A stretch of 64,000 bases of DNA from Microbacterium sp. Nx66 (GTDB lineage Bacteria; Actinomycetota; Actinomycetes; Actinomycetales; Microbacteriaceae), in NCBI RefSeq assembly GCF_904066215.1, contig NZ_LR880474.1:1674001-1738000 (forward strand), given 5' to 3'. Under the pieces are notes generated by a model that was not told the DNA's origin, searched no databases, and was given only the letters and a program-made list of their open reading frames with translations. Made by a program: the position numbers and the translations under genes. Positions 35,496 through 42,988 of the stretch are shown here, piece by piece (positions within the stretch are counted from its first letter, which is position 1; each line of letters opens with the position of its first letter).

Positions 35496-36326
35496 ATGCA
35501 CCTGCTCGAAGCACTGATCCTGGGAATCGTCCAGGGTCTCACCGAGTTCCTGCCGATCTCCTCCAGCGCCCATCTGCGTGTCGTCGGGACGTTCCTGCCG
35601 TCCGGAGAAGATCCGGGCGCGGCGTTCACCGCCATCACGCAGATCGGCACCGAGGCCGCGGTCGTCGTATTCTTCTGGCGGGACATCGTCCGCATCATCT
35701 CCCAGTGGTTCCGATCCCTCGCCGGCAAGGTGCCGCGGAACGATCCGGACGCGCGCATGGGCTGGCTCATCATCATCGGCAGCATCCCGATCGTGCTGCT
35801 CGGGCTGCTCTTCCAGGATCAGATCGAGACCGTCTTCCGGTCACTCTGGATCGTGGCGATCATGCTCATCGTGTTCGGCATCCTCCTGGGCATCGCCGAC
35901 CACGTCGGGGCCAAGCGCCGCAAGCTCGACGACCTGACCTACCCGCACGGCATCGCCTTCGGGCTCGCCCAGGCACTCGCCCTCATCCCCGGCGTCTCGC
36001 GGTCCGGCGGCACGATCACCATGGGTCTCTTCCTCGGCTACGAGCGCGCCGCCGCCGCCCGGTACGCCTTCCTGCTCGCCATCCCTGCCGTGTTCGGCAG
36101 CGGCTTCTACCAGCTGTTCAAGAGCTGGGGCGAGCCGTCCTTCTTCTCGCTCGGCGACACGGTGGCCGCCACGGGCGTCGCCTTCGTCGTCGCACTGGGT
36201 GTGATCGCGTTCTTCATGAACTGGATCTCGAAGCGCAGCTTCCTGCCGTTCGTGATCTACCGGATCCTGCTCGGCGGCGTGCTGCTCGTGCTGCTCGCGA
36301 TGGGCGTCATCCCCGCCTCGGCCTGA
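35496..36326 (+). CDS. uppP: undecaprenyl-diphosphatase
   Basis: Recycles undecaprenyl pyrophosphate to the monophosphate carrier for cell-wall synthesis, giving bacitracin resistance. 276 residues, polytopic. The two catalytic motifs are present: [14 protein letters not shown] at 13-26 with Glu17, and PGVSRSGGT near 167. The Arg and Ser of the second motif complete the active site. About eight hydrophobic helices are visible. It converges with the PAC2 gene with 12 bases between stops. Confidence 0.95.
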   Translation: MHLLEALILGIVQGLTEFLPISSSAHLRVVGTFLPSGEDPGAAFTAITQIGTEAAVVVFFWRDIVRIISQWFRSLAGKVPRNDPDARMGWLIIIGSIPIVLLGLLFQDQIETVFRSLWIVAIMLIVFGILLGIADHVGAKRRKLDDLTYPHGIAFGLAQALALIPGVSRSGGTITMGLFLGYERAAAARYAFLLAIPAVFGSGFYQLFKSWGEPSFFSLGDTVAATGVAFVVALGVIAFFMNWISKRSFLPFVIYRILLGGVLLVLLAMGVIPASA

Positions 36327-36338
36327 GGCGCGCGCCGT

Positions 36339-37187
36339 TCAGCGCTTGCGGTCGCCGCGGCCGTCGTCGCGGCGCCGCAGATAGCGCTCGAAGGCCTGGG
36401 CGATCGCGTCTCCCGAGGCGTCGGGGGAGTCCCACGTGTCGCGCGTGCGCTCCAGCTGCCGGATGTACTCCGCCATGTCCTCGTCCTCGGACGCGGCGGC
36501 ATCGATAGACGCCTCCCAGGCCGCGGCTTCCGTACGGAGGTGCCGGCGGTCCACATCCACACCGGTCAGCTCCTCGAGCCGGTCGAGGAGGGCCAGGGTG
36601 ACCTTCGGCGACGGGGCGGCCGAGGCGACGTAGTGCGGGACGCTCGCCCAGAGGCTCACGGAGGGGATCCCCGCGTTCTCGGCGAAGTGCTCGAGCACGG
36701 TGAGGATGCCGACGGGTCCCTCGTACACCGACCGCTCCAGGGCGTGTGCCTCGCGGACCTGCTCGTTCTGGCTCGACGCGAAGATCGAGATCGGGCGGGT
36801 GTGCGGGACGTCGGAGAGCATGGCGCCGAGGGTCACGAAGCCGGTGATGTCGTCGCGCAGGGCGACATCGATGAACTCGGACGCGAACGCCTGCCAGGTG
36901 CGCGCGGGCTCGGCACCGGTGAGCAGCCAGAACTCGGGGCCGGGGCCCGGATCACGCGGGCGCCACAGCCCGGCCTCGGGCCACGTCATCTGACGGCGTC
37001 CCTCGGCATCGAGTCGGGTCGCCGGCCGGGTGTACTGGTAGTCGAAGTAGAGTTCCGGATCGACCGAGTGCACGAGGTCGTAGCCGCCCGCCGCCTGTAG
37101 CGCGCCGACGGCTCCGGTCGCGGCCTCACCGGCGTCGTTCCAGCCGTCGAAGGCGGCGATGATGATGCGTGAACCGAGAACGTCCAT
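36339..37187 (-). CDS. PAC2-family protein (proteasome-assembly-chaperone-like)
   Basis: 282 residues beginning MDVLGSRIIIAAFDGWNDAG. Family marks are the AAFDGWNDAGEAATGAV start, LTGAEPARTW, a GAMLSDVPHTRP loop near 121, SVSLWASVPHYVA near 175 and a C-terminal acidic helical segment. PAC2 proteins in actinomycetes lie near proteasome-related genes; a chaperone role is known only for eukaryotic relatives. I chose the ATG at 37187, which has AAGGGAG six bases ahead. It is divergent from the HAD gene. Confidence 0.85.
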   Translation of the reverse strand: MDVLGSRIIIAAFDGWNDAGEAATGAVGALQAAGGYDLVHSVDPELYFDYQYTRPATRLDAEGRRQMTWPEAGLWRPRDPGPGPEFWLLTGAEPARTWQAFASEFIDVALRDDITGFVTLGAMLSDVPHTRPISIFASSQNEQVREAHALERSVYEGPVGILTVLEHFAENAGIPSVSLWASVPHYVASAAPSPKVTLALLDRLEELTGVDVDRRHLRTEAAAWEASIDAAASEDEDMAEYIRQLERTRDTWDSPDASGDAIAQAFERYLRRRDDGRGDRKR

Positions 37188-37262
37188 GCCGTGCTCCCTT
37201 CGAGGTCGAGGATTCGATCCCCCCAGGCTAGCCCGCGTCGAGGGGATGTGGGCGGGCCCGGC

Positions 37263-37268
37263 TAGCAT
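37263..37268 (+). promoter_or_regulatory. -10 box TAGCAT, leaderless start of HAD gene
   Basis: TAGCAT ends seven bases before the GTG at 37276. An ATG at 37267 overlaps the box itself, which favours the GTG. Confidence 0.45.
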
Positions 37269-37275
37269 GGGTTCA

Positions 37276-37959
37276 GTGAGCAACAAGCCCCGCGCGGTCC
37301 TCTGGGACATGGATGGAACACTGGTCGACACCGAGCCGTATTGGATGGCGGCCGAGACCGCGCTGGTGGAGTCGTTCGGCGGCAGGTGGTCCCATGAGGA
37401 CGCCCTGCAGCTCGTGGGCAGCGGCCTCATCGACAGCGCGATCATCCTCCAGGGCGCGGGGGTCGACATGGCCCCGGAGGCGATCGTCTCCCACCTGACG
37501 AGTGCCGTGCAGGAGTCGCTGCGGGCCCAGGGCGTGCCCTTCCGGCCCGGCGCCCAGGAGCTTCTCCGTGACCTCCGTACCGCCGGCATCCCGACCGGGC
37601 TGGTGACGATGTCGCTGCGTCGGATGGCTCTCGACGTGGTCGGGCTGATCGAGTTCGAGGCCTTCGACATCGTCGTCGCCGGAGACGACGTCGACAACCC
37701 CAAGCCGCACCCGGAGCCGTACCTCCAGGCCGCCGCGCTCCTCGACGTAGACATCGCCGAGGTCGTGGTCATCGAGGATTCCCCGACCGGTCTCCGCGCG
37801 GGCCTCGCCTCCGGCGCTCTGACGCTCGGCGTGCCCCACATCGTCCCGCTCGACGGCCTCGGTGCCCATGAGCTGTGGCCGACCCTCGACGGCCGTGGTG
37901 CCGCCGACCTCGTGGAGCTCTTCGGCTCCCGCGCCGCGATCACGGAGGCCACCCGATGA
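37276..37959 (+). CDS. HAD-superfamily hydrolase
   Basis: 227 residues. Motif I is DMDGTLVDTE with nucleophile Asp11 and Asp13, motif II TMSLRRM near 114, motif III Lys in NPKPHPEPY near 142, motif IV VIEDSPTGLRAG near 164. The helical cap between about 22 and 90 places it among beta-phosphoglucomutase-like phosphatases. The ATGA overlap with trmI couples the two genes. Conserved position beside trmI and PAC2 in actinobacteria suggests a housekeeping role, not a specific substrate. Confidence 0.85.
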   Translation: MSNKPRAVLWDMDGTLVDTEPYWMAAETALVESFGGRWSHEDALQLVGSGLIDSAIILQGAGVDMAPEAIVSHLTSAVQESLRAQGVPFRPGAQELLRDLRTAGIPTGLVTMSLRRMALDVVGLIEFEAFDIVVAGDDVDNPKPHPEPYLQAAALLDVDIAEVVVIEDSPTGLRAGLASGALTLGVPHIVPLDGLGAHELWPTLDGRGAADLVELFGSRAAITEATR

Positions 37960-38975
37960 CCACCACTCCCGCCCCGCGCCCCAGCGGCCCCTTCCGTGAG
38001 GGCGACCGCGTGCAGCTCACGGGCCCGAAAGGCCGTCTGCACACCGTGACCCTCCGGGAGGACGGCGAGCTGCACACGCACCACGGGGTCCTCCGGCACC
38101 GAGACCTCATCGGGCTCCCCGATGGCTCAGTCGTTGCGAACAGCTCCGGACACGAGTACCTGGCGCTGCGGCCGCTGCTGCGGGACTTCGCGATGTCGAT
38201 GCCGCGCGGCGCCGCGATCGTCTACCCGAAGGACGCGGCGCAGATCGTCATGCAGGCCGATATCTTCCCCGGCGCCACCGTGGTCGAGGCCGGAGTCGGT
38301 TCGGGCGCCCTGTCGCTGTCGCTGCTGCGAGCCGTCGGCTCGGCGGGACGCCTGCTCTCCTTCGAACGCCGCGAGGATTTCGCCGAGGTCGCCCAGGCGA
38401 ACGTCGAGACCTTCTTCGGGGAGCGCCCCGACTCCTGGCGGGTCGTCGTCGGAGACCTCGTCGCCGCGCTGCCCGAGGAAGTCGAGTCCGGCACCGTCGA
38501 CCGGGTCGTCCTCGACATGCTCGCGCCGTGGGAGTGCATCGAGGCGGTCGCGGACGCGCTGACCCCCGGCGGTGTCGTGCTCTGCTATATCGCCACTGCC
38601 ACACAGCTCTCCCGCGTTGCCGAGTTCATCCGGGGCACCGGCCTCTTCACCGACCCGGAGGCATCCGAGACGATGGTGCGCGGCTGGCACGTGGAGGGGC
38701 TCGCCGTCCGGCCGGACCACCGCATGGTCGCGCACACCGGCTTCCTGCTCACGGCTCGCCGGCTCGCTCCCGGCGCCGTGGCTCCGTCGGTGAAGCGTCG
38801 CGCCTCGAAGAGCAGCTACGGCGACGAGGACGTCGAACTGTGGACGCCGGGCGCGGTGGGTGATCGCGAGATCACGGACAAGAACCTCCGCAAACGTGCC
38901 AGGGAGGCCGGGAAGGCTGCCGAAGGCGCGCGGTTGGCCGCGGCATCGCGCGAATCCGAGCACACGACGGAATAG
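37956..38975 (+). CDS. trmI: tRNA (adenine-58-N1)-methyltransferase
   Basis: Methylates A58 in the T loop of tRNA. 339 residues. An N-terminal barrel domain (about 10-80) with REGDRVQLTGPKGR is followed by the Rossmann methyltransferase domain. That domain has IVYPKDAAQIVMQADIFPG near 90 and the S-adenosylmethionine motif VEAGVGSGALSLSLLR at 109-124. LDMLAPWECI near 190 holds motif IV. The lysine- and arginine-rich tail is usual. In most actinobacteria Pup-proteasome genes follow directly; here the FKBP gene does, 10 bases later. Confidence 0.93.
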   Translation: MTTTPAPRPSGPFREGDRVQLTGPKGRLHTVTLREDGELHTHHGVLRHRDLIGLPDGSVVANSSGHEYLALRPLLRDFAMSMPRGAAIVYPKDAAQIVMQADIFPGATVVEAGVGSGALSLSLLRAVGSAGRLLSFERREDFAEVAQANVETFFGERPDSWRVVVGDLVAALPEEVESGTVDRVVLDMLAPWECIEAVADALTPGGVVLCYIATATQLSRVAEFIRGTGLFTDPEASETMVRGWHVEGLAVRPDHRMVAHTGFLLTARRLAPGAVAPSVKRRASKSSYGDEDVELWTPGAVGDREITDKNLRKRAREAGKAAEGARLAAASRESEHTTE

Positions 38976-38978
38976 ACT
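38973..38978 (+). promoter_or_regulatory. -10 box TAGACT, leaderless start of FKBP lipoprotein
   Basis: TAGACT begins inside the trmI stop codon and ends seven bases before the GTG at 38986. It suggests that the FKBP-pafBC transcript has its own promoter. Confidence 0.5.
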
Positions 38979-38985
38979 GGAGCGC

Positions 38986-39918
38986 GTGCGTAAAACGTCC
39001 GCCGTTCTGGCCTCTCTCAGCCTCGCCGCCCTCGCCCTGACGGGGTGCAGCGTGACCGCATCGTCCGCTGACGCCTCGTGCGATCGCGACGGGCACGCCA
39101 ACGGCATCGACAGTGCCGTCACCGTCACCGGCGATGTCGGGTCCGAGCCGGAGGTCGAGATCTTCGCGCCCGTCCGCCTGACGGAGACGTCCTACGCCGA
39201 CGTCGTGACGGGGGACGGTCATGCGCTCGTCGACGACGCCCAGCCACTCATCGCCCAGATCTCCATCTACAACGGTGCGACCGGCGAGCAGATCTTCCAG
39301 ACGACGTACGACGAGGAGAGCACCCGCGCGTCGACGATCGGCTCCTGGGCCACGCAGTCTCCCGGGCTCGCCGACGCCATGGAATGCGCGACCGGCGGCA
39401 CCCGCATCGTGGCGGGTCTGACCCCGGAAGACTTCGGCGAGGCGAACCTCAGCGGCTTCGGCATGGGCCAGGACGACATCGCGGTGTTCGTCATCGACGT
39501 CGTCGACGCCTTCCTCCCGAAGGCAGAGGGCACCCTGCAGTTCAACGACGCGAAGGGGATGCCGACCGTCGTGCGCGCCGACGACGGCACCCCGGGCATC
39601 ATCATCCCCGACAGCGCCGCCCCGGACGAGCAGGTCGTCCAGACGCTGATCCGTGGAGACGGCGAGAAGCTGACCGCGGACCAGACGCCGCTCGTCCACT
39701 TCACCGCGGTGAGCTGGGACGACAAGTCCGTCCTGCAGAGCACCTGGGGACAGTCCGCCACCGACGGCATCCGACAGATCGCGGCGCCGGTGGCTGACGC
39801 GCTCGTCGGGCAGCCCGTCGGCTCCCAGGTCCTCGTCGTGCTCCCCAAGACCGAGACCTCCTCCGCGATGGCCGTCGTGGTCGACATCCTCGGCGTGTCC
39901 CCGGTCTCCGCACCCTGA
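38986..39918 (+). CDS. FKBP-type peptidyl-prolyl isomerase lipoprotein
   Basis: 310 residues. A lipoprotein signal with lipobox LALTGCS gives lipid attachment at Cys21. The mature chain has two FKBP-like halves (about 45-190 and 200-310). The second has PGIIIPDSAAPDEQVVQTLI and VHFTAVSWDDKSVLQSTW, the substrate-pocket region; the first is more diverged. It should fold exported proteins at the cell surface. Its stop shares one base with the pafB ATG (TGATG). Confidence 0.85.
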   Translation: MRKTSAVLASLSLAALALTGCSVTASSADASCDRDGHANGIDSAVTVTGDVGSEPEVEIFAPVRLTETSYADVVTGDGHALVDDAQPLIAQISIYNGATGEQIFQTTYDEESTRASTIGSWATQSPGLADAMECATGGTRIVAGLTPEDFGEANLSGFGMGQDDIAVFVIDVVDAFLPKAEGTLQFNDAKGMPTVVRADDGTPGIIIPDSAAPDEQVVQTLIRGDGEKLTADQTPLVHFTAVSWDDKSVLQSTWGQSATDGIRQIAAPVADALVGQPVGSQVLVVLPKTETSSAMAVVVDILGVSPVSAP

Positions 39919-40910
39919 TGGCTGCCCGGATCCCTGCCGAAGAGCGCCTGACGAACCTCGTCGTGGCGCTGATGGCGACGGAGATCGGGCTCACCAAGCA
40001 GCAGATCCTCGACAACGTCTCCGGCTATCGCCAGCGCGCGGATGCCGGGACACGCTCGGATGCCCTGGAGAAGATGTTCGAACGGGACAAGGACGAGCTC
40101 CGTGCGCTCGGCGTCCCGATCGAGACGATCGGCGACGCCGCGGACCCGAACGACCTCCGCGAGGCCAGGTACCGCATCCCGCAGGCGGAATACGACCTGC
40201 CAGGAGACATCGAGTTCTCCCCGGCGGAGCTGGCTGTCCTGCGCCTCGCGGGAAGTGTCTGGAGCGCGGAGTCCGTCTCGGGAGACGCGCAGTCCGGAGT
40301 GCGGAAGATCCGCGCCCTCGGCATCGACGGCGACGAGCCGATCATCGGCTTCGCGCCGCGCATTACCGCACGCGATGCCGCCTTCGGCCCGCTCCAGGAC
40401 GCCATCGAACGCCGCAGAGTGGTCACCTTCGACTATCTGAAGCCGGGAGAGGACGCCCCTCGTCGGCGTCGTATCCGCCCGCTCGCGCTGGTGGACTACG
40501 AGGCGCGCTGGCACGTGTACGGCGTCGACGTCGACATCGAAGAGGACCGGACGTTCCTGCTGAGCCGCATCGTCGGCGAGGTCGTGGTCAGTGCCACGAC
40601 GTTCGACCCCGCGCTGCGCGAGGGCGCGGGGGAGCGGGCGCTGAGCGGTCTCGAGCGCGTCGCCGCGGAGAACTCGGCGTTGCTGGAGGTCACACCCGGA
40701 ACCGAAGCCGCACTGCGCCTGGGCCGACGGGCGACCCCCGCCGCCCAGGGCATCCACGTGCCCTTCGTCGATCTGCACATCCTGGCCGATGAGCTCGCCT
40801 CTTATGGACCCGAGGTCCGAGTCGTGGAGCCGGCATCGCTCAGGGACGCGGTGATCAGCCGCCTGCGCGCCGTGGTCGAGGCCCACACGGATACGGAGGT
40901 GCCCGCATGA
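39918..40910 (+). CDS. pafB: WYL-domain regulator PafB
   Basis: 330 residues: N-terminal winged helix (about 8-75, ERLTNLVVALMATEIGLTKQQIL), a middle linker, and WYL domain (about 150-235) with FDYLKPGEDAPRRRRI and WHVYGVDVDIEEDRTF, then the C-terminal WCX extension. With PafC it forms the DNA-damage-responsive activator of the LexA-independent SOS-like response in actinobacteria. The start overlaps the FKBP stop and the end overlaps pafC (ATGA), so the pair is made in equal amounts. Confidence 0.92.
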   Translation: MAARIPAEERLTNLVVALMATEIGLTKQQILDNVSGYRQRADAGTRSDALEKMFERDKDELRALGVPIETIGDAADPNDLREARYRIPQAEYDLPGDIEFSPAELAVLRLAGSVWSAESVSGDAQSGVRKIRALGIDGDEPIIGFAPRITARDAAFGPLQDAIERRRVVTFDYLKPGEDAPRRRRIRPLALVDYEARWHVYGVDVDIEEDRTFLLSRIVGEVVVSATTFDPALREGAGERALSGLERVAAENSALLEVTPGTEAALRLGRRATPAAQGIHVPFVDLHILADELASYGPEVRVVEPASLRDAVISRLRAVVEAHTDTEVPA

Positions 40911-41890
40911 GCGCCGCGCCCAAGCCCCTCCTCGCCGCAGAGCGCGTGCGTCTCTACCTCACGCTCGTCCCGTACCTGCTGGAGCACGGGCAGGTCTCCC
41001 TCGCCGAGGCCGCCGAGGAGTTCGGCGTGACCCCGCGGGAGATGCGGGCGATGGTCGAGAAGCTCACCGTGATCGGCCTGCCGGGTGAAGCCGGCTACTG
41101 GCAGCAGCCGCAGGAGATGTTCGACATCAACTGGGATCTCCTCGACCACGAGGACATCATCGAGATCACGAACGACGTGGCGCTGCGCCGCGTCCCGCGC
41201 TTCACGGCGCGTGAGGCCGCGGCCCTGCTCGCCGGCCTGCAGATGGTCGCCGCCGTACCCGCCGTGTCCGATTCCGGCCTCGTCGCCGGCCTCATCTCCA
41301 AGCTCTCGCGCGGAGCGGCCGACGCTCCCGCCGACGTCGTCGTCGCCCCGAGCGCCGTCGACGAAGTACGGGAGGTTGTCGCGCGCGGCCTGCAGAAGGG
41401 CGTGGCCGTCTCGTTCACCTACCAGGCCCCCGATGCGGCTCCGACGACGAGGACCGTGGACCCGGTGCAGATCCTCATCACGAACGGGCAGTGGTATCTG
41501 CAGGGCTGGTGCCACATGCGCGAGGCGATGCGGACGTTCCACCTCGACCGCGTCAGCGCCCCCACTCTCACCGACATCCCGAGCGCCCACGGCGGCGAGC
41601 GGGTGCCCGAGGCGTTCGCCGGGCTGGAGGAGGAGCGCGAGGTCACCGTCCGCGTCCCGGAGCGCCTCGCGCCGCTGCTCAGCGGTTTCGTGCCGACCGA
41701 GACCCTCCGTATCGGCGACGGAATGGTGACGACGCAGCTCCACCTCGCGGACCCTCGAGGCATCAAGCGTCTCGCCGCGCGCTTCGGCGGGGCGATGGAG
41801 GTCACCGACCCGGGGATCGCGCGCACCGCGACCCGCGAGTGGGCAGCTGCCGGACTCGCGCTCTACCACCGGCCTGATGCCGAGGTTTGA
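40907..41890 (+). CDS. pafC: WYL-domain regulator PafC
   Basis: 327 residues with the same plan as PafB: helix-turn-helix (about 10-70, VSLAEAAEEFGVTPREMRAM), WYL domain (about 155-225, VSFTYQAPD and WYLQGWCHMREAMRTF), and WCX tail. PafBC activates many DNA-repair genes after damage and does not depend on pupylation. The pafB-pafC-tatA-tatC-helY order is the conserved actinobacterial one. Confidence 0.92.
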   Translation: MSAAPKPLLAAERVRLYLTLVPYLLEHGQVSLAEAAEEFGVTPREMRAMVEKLTVIGLPGEAGYWQQPQEMFDINWDLLDHEDIIEITNDVALRRVPRFTAREAAALLAGLQMVAAVPAVSDSGLVAGLISKLSRGAADAPADVVVAPSAVDEVREVVARGLQKGVAVSFTYQAPDAAPTTRTVDPVQILITNGQWYLQGWCHMREAMRTFHLDRVSAPTLTDIPSAHGGERVPEAFAGLEEEREVTVRVPERLAPLLSGFVPTETLRIGDGMVTTQLHLADPRGIKRLAARFGGAMEVTDPGIARTATREWAAAGLALYHRPDAEV

Positions 41891-41894
41891 TCTG

Positions 41895-41900
41895 TAGACT
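41895..41900 (+). promoter_or_regulatory. -10 box TAGACT of tatA with a short leader
   Basis: TAGACT lies about 35 bases ahead of the tatA ATG. The leader just after it contains GGGGC-GGAAA-GCCCC, a small perfect hairpin at 41901-41915. Unlike many genes here, this transcript would have a leader. Confidence 0.4.
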
Positions 41901-41935
41901 GGGGCGGAAAGCCCCCCTACGACGGGAATGTCGAT

Positions 41936-42172
41936 ATGTTCGCTGGAATGCAAGGCTGGCACCTGCTCATCGTGCTGGCCGTTATCCTCCTCCTCTTCGG
42001 CGCTGCCAAGCTGCCGGCACTCGCGAAGAGCATGGGTCAGTCCGCTCGCGTGTTCAAGGGCGAGATGAAGGCCATGAAGGAAGAGGACGCGAGTCGTGCC
42101 GAGTCGGCGCCCGCAGAGCCGACGACGGTGAAGGACTCGGGCACCGACCCTGAGACTCCGCCTCGCGCCTGA
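41936..42172 (+). CDS. tatA: Sec-independent translocase subunit TatA
   Basis: 78 residues. Single membrane helix (about 6-22, WHLLIVLAVILLLF), hinge FGAAKLPALAKSMG, amphipathic helix (about 26-46), then a charged Glu/Pro tail. This is the pore-forming subunit of the twin-arginine pathway that exports folded proteins; the amidase at 62 kb with a twin-arginine signal is one potential client. tatC follows after six bases; tatB is not present in the window, as usual for actinobacteria where tatB lies elsewhere. Confidence 0.93.
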   Translation: MFAGMQGWHLLIVLAVILLLFGAAKLPALAKSMGQSARVFKGEMKAMKEEDASRAESAPAEPTTVKDSGTDPETPPRA

Positions 42173-42178
42173 CCGGCC

Positions 42179-42988
42179 GTGGCAGCCATCGAACCGACCG
42201 TGACGCCGACGGCGGATCGGGATCGGCGGATGTCGCTCGGCGCGCATCTCGTCGAACTGCGCAAGCGCCTGATGTACGCGGCGATCGCTCTCGTCGTCGG
42301 CATGATCGTGGCGTTCCTCATCGCGGACCCGGTGATCCACTTCATCACCGAGCCGATCCGCATCATCGCCGACAAGCGTGGTGATGACTTCAGCGCTCTG
42401 AACTTCGGGACAGTGACGTCCGCGTTCGACATGCGCATGCGCATCGCCCTGACCATCGGGCTGTTCCTGTCCGCACCGGTGTGGCTCTGGCAGATCTGGG
42501 CCTTCATCATGCCCGGGCTCACCCGCAAGGAGATCCGCTACACGGTCGGCTTCGTGGTCGCCGCCGTGCCGCTGTTCTTCGCGGGGTGCTACCTCGGGGT
42601 GCAGATCATGCCGCACGTCATCGAGCTCATGTGGGGCTTCACGCCGGAGGGCGCCACGAACTTCTACTCCGCTCAGGAGTACTACGACTTCGTGTTCAAG
42701 CTGATGATCGTCATCGGCATCTCGTTCGTCCTCCCCGTCTTCCTCGTCGCGCTCAACCTCGCAGGGGTGATGTCGGGCCGAGCGATCCTGAAGGGGTGGC
42801 GGGTGGCCATCCTCATCGCGACGATCTTCGCCGCACTGGCCACGCCCGCGGCGGACGTCGTGAGCATGCTGATGCTGGCCGGCATCCTCATCGTCCTCTT
42901 CTTCGCAGCGGCAGGGCTCTCCCTCCTCTTCGACCGGCGCAAGCGCAAGCAGGACACCGCCGCCGGACTCATCCCGGACGCCCCATGA
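42179..42988 (+). CDS. tatC: twin-arginine translocase subunit TatC
   Basis: 269 residues, six hydrophobic helices. Signatures include MSLGAHLVELRKRLMYA near residue 18, the substrate-binding Glu in the ELRKRL loop, and APVWLWQIWAFIMPGLTRKE near 98. It binds the twin-arginine signal and forms the receptor with TatA/B. GTG 42179 lacks a ribosome site; an ATG at 42230 is the alternative and would remove 17 residues. Its last four bases overlap helY (ATGA). Confidence 0.92.
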   Translation: MAAIEPTVTPTADRDRRMSLGAHLVELRKRLMYAAIALVVGMIVAFLIADPVIHFITEPIRIIADKRGDDFSALNFGTVTSAFDMRMRIALTIGLFLSAPVWLWQIWAFIMPGLTRKEIRYTVGFVVAAVPLFFAGCYLGVQIMPHVIELMWGFTPEGATNFYSAQEYYDFVFKLMIVIGISFVLPVFLVALNLAGVMSGRAILKGWRVAILIATIFAALATPAADVVSMLMLAGILIVLFFAAAGLSLLFDRRKRKQDTAAGLIPDAP

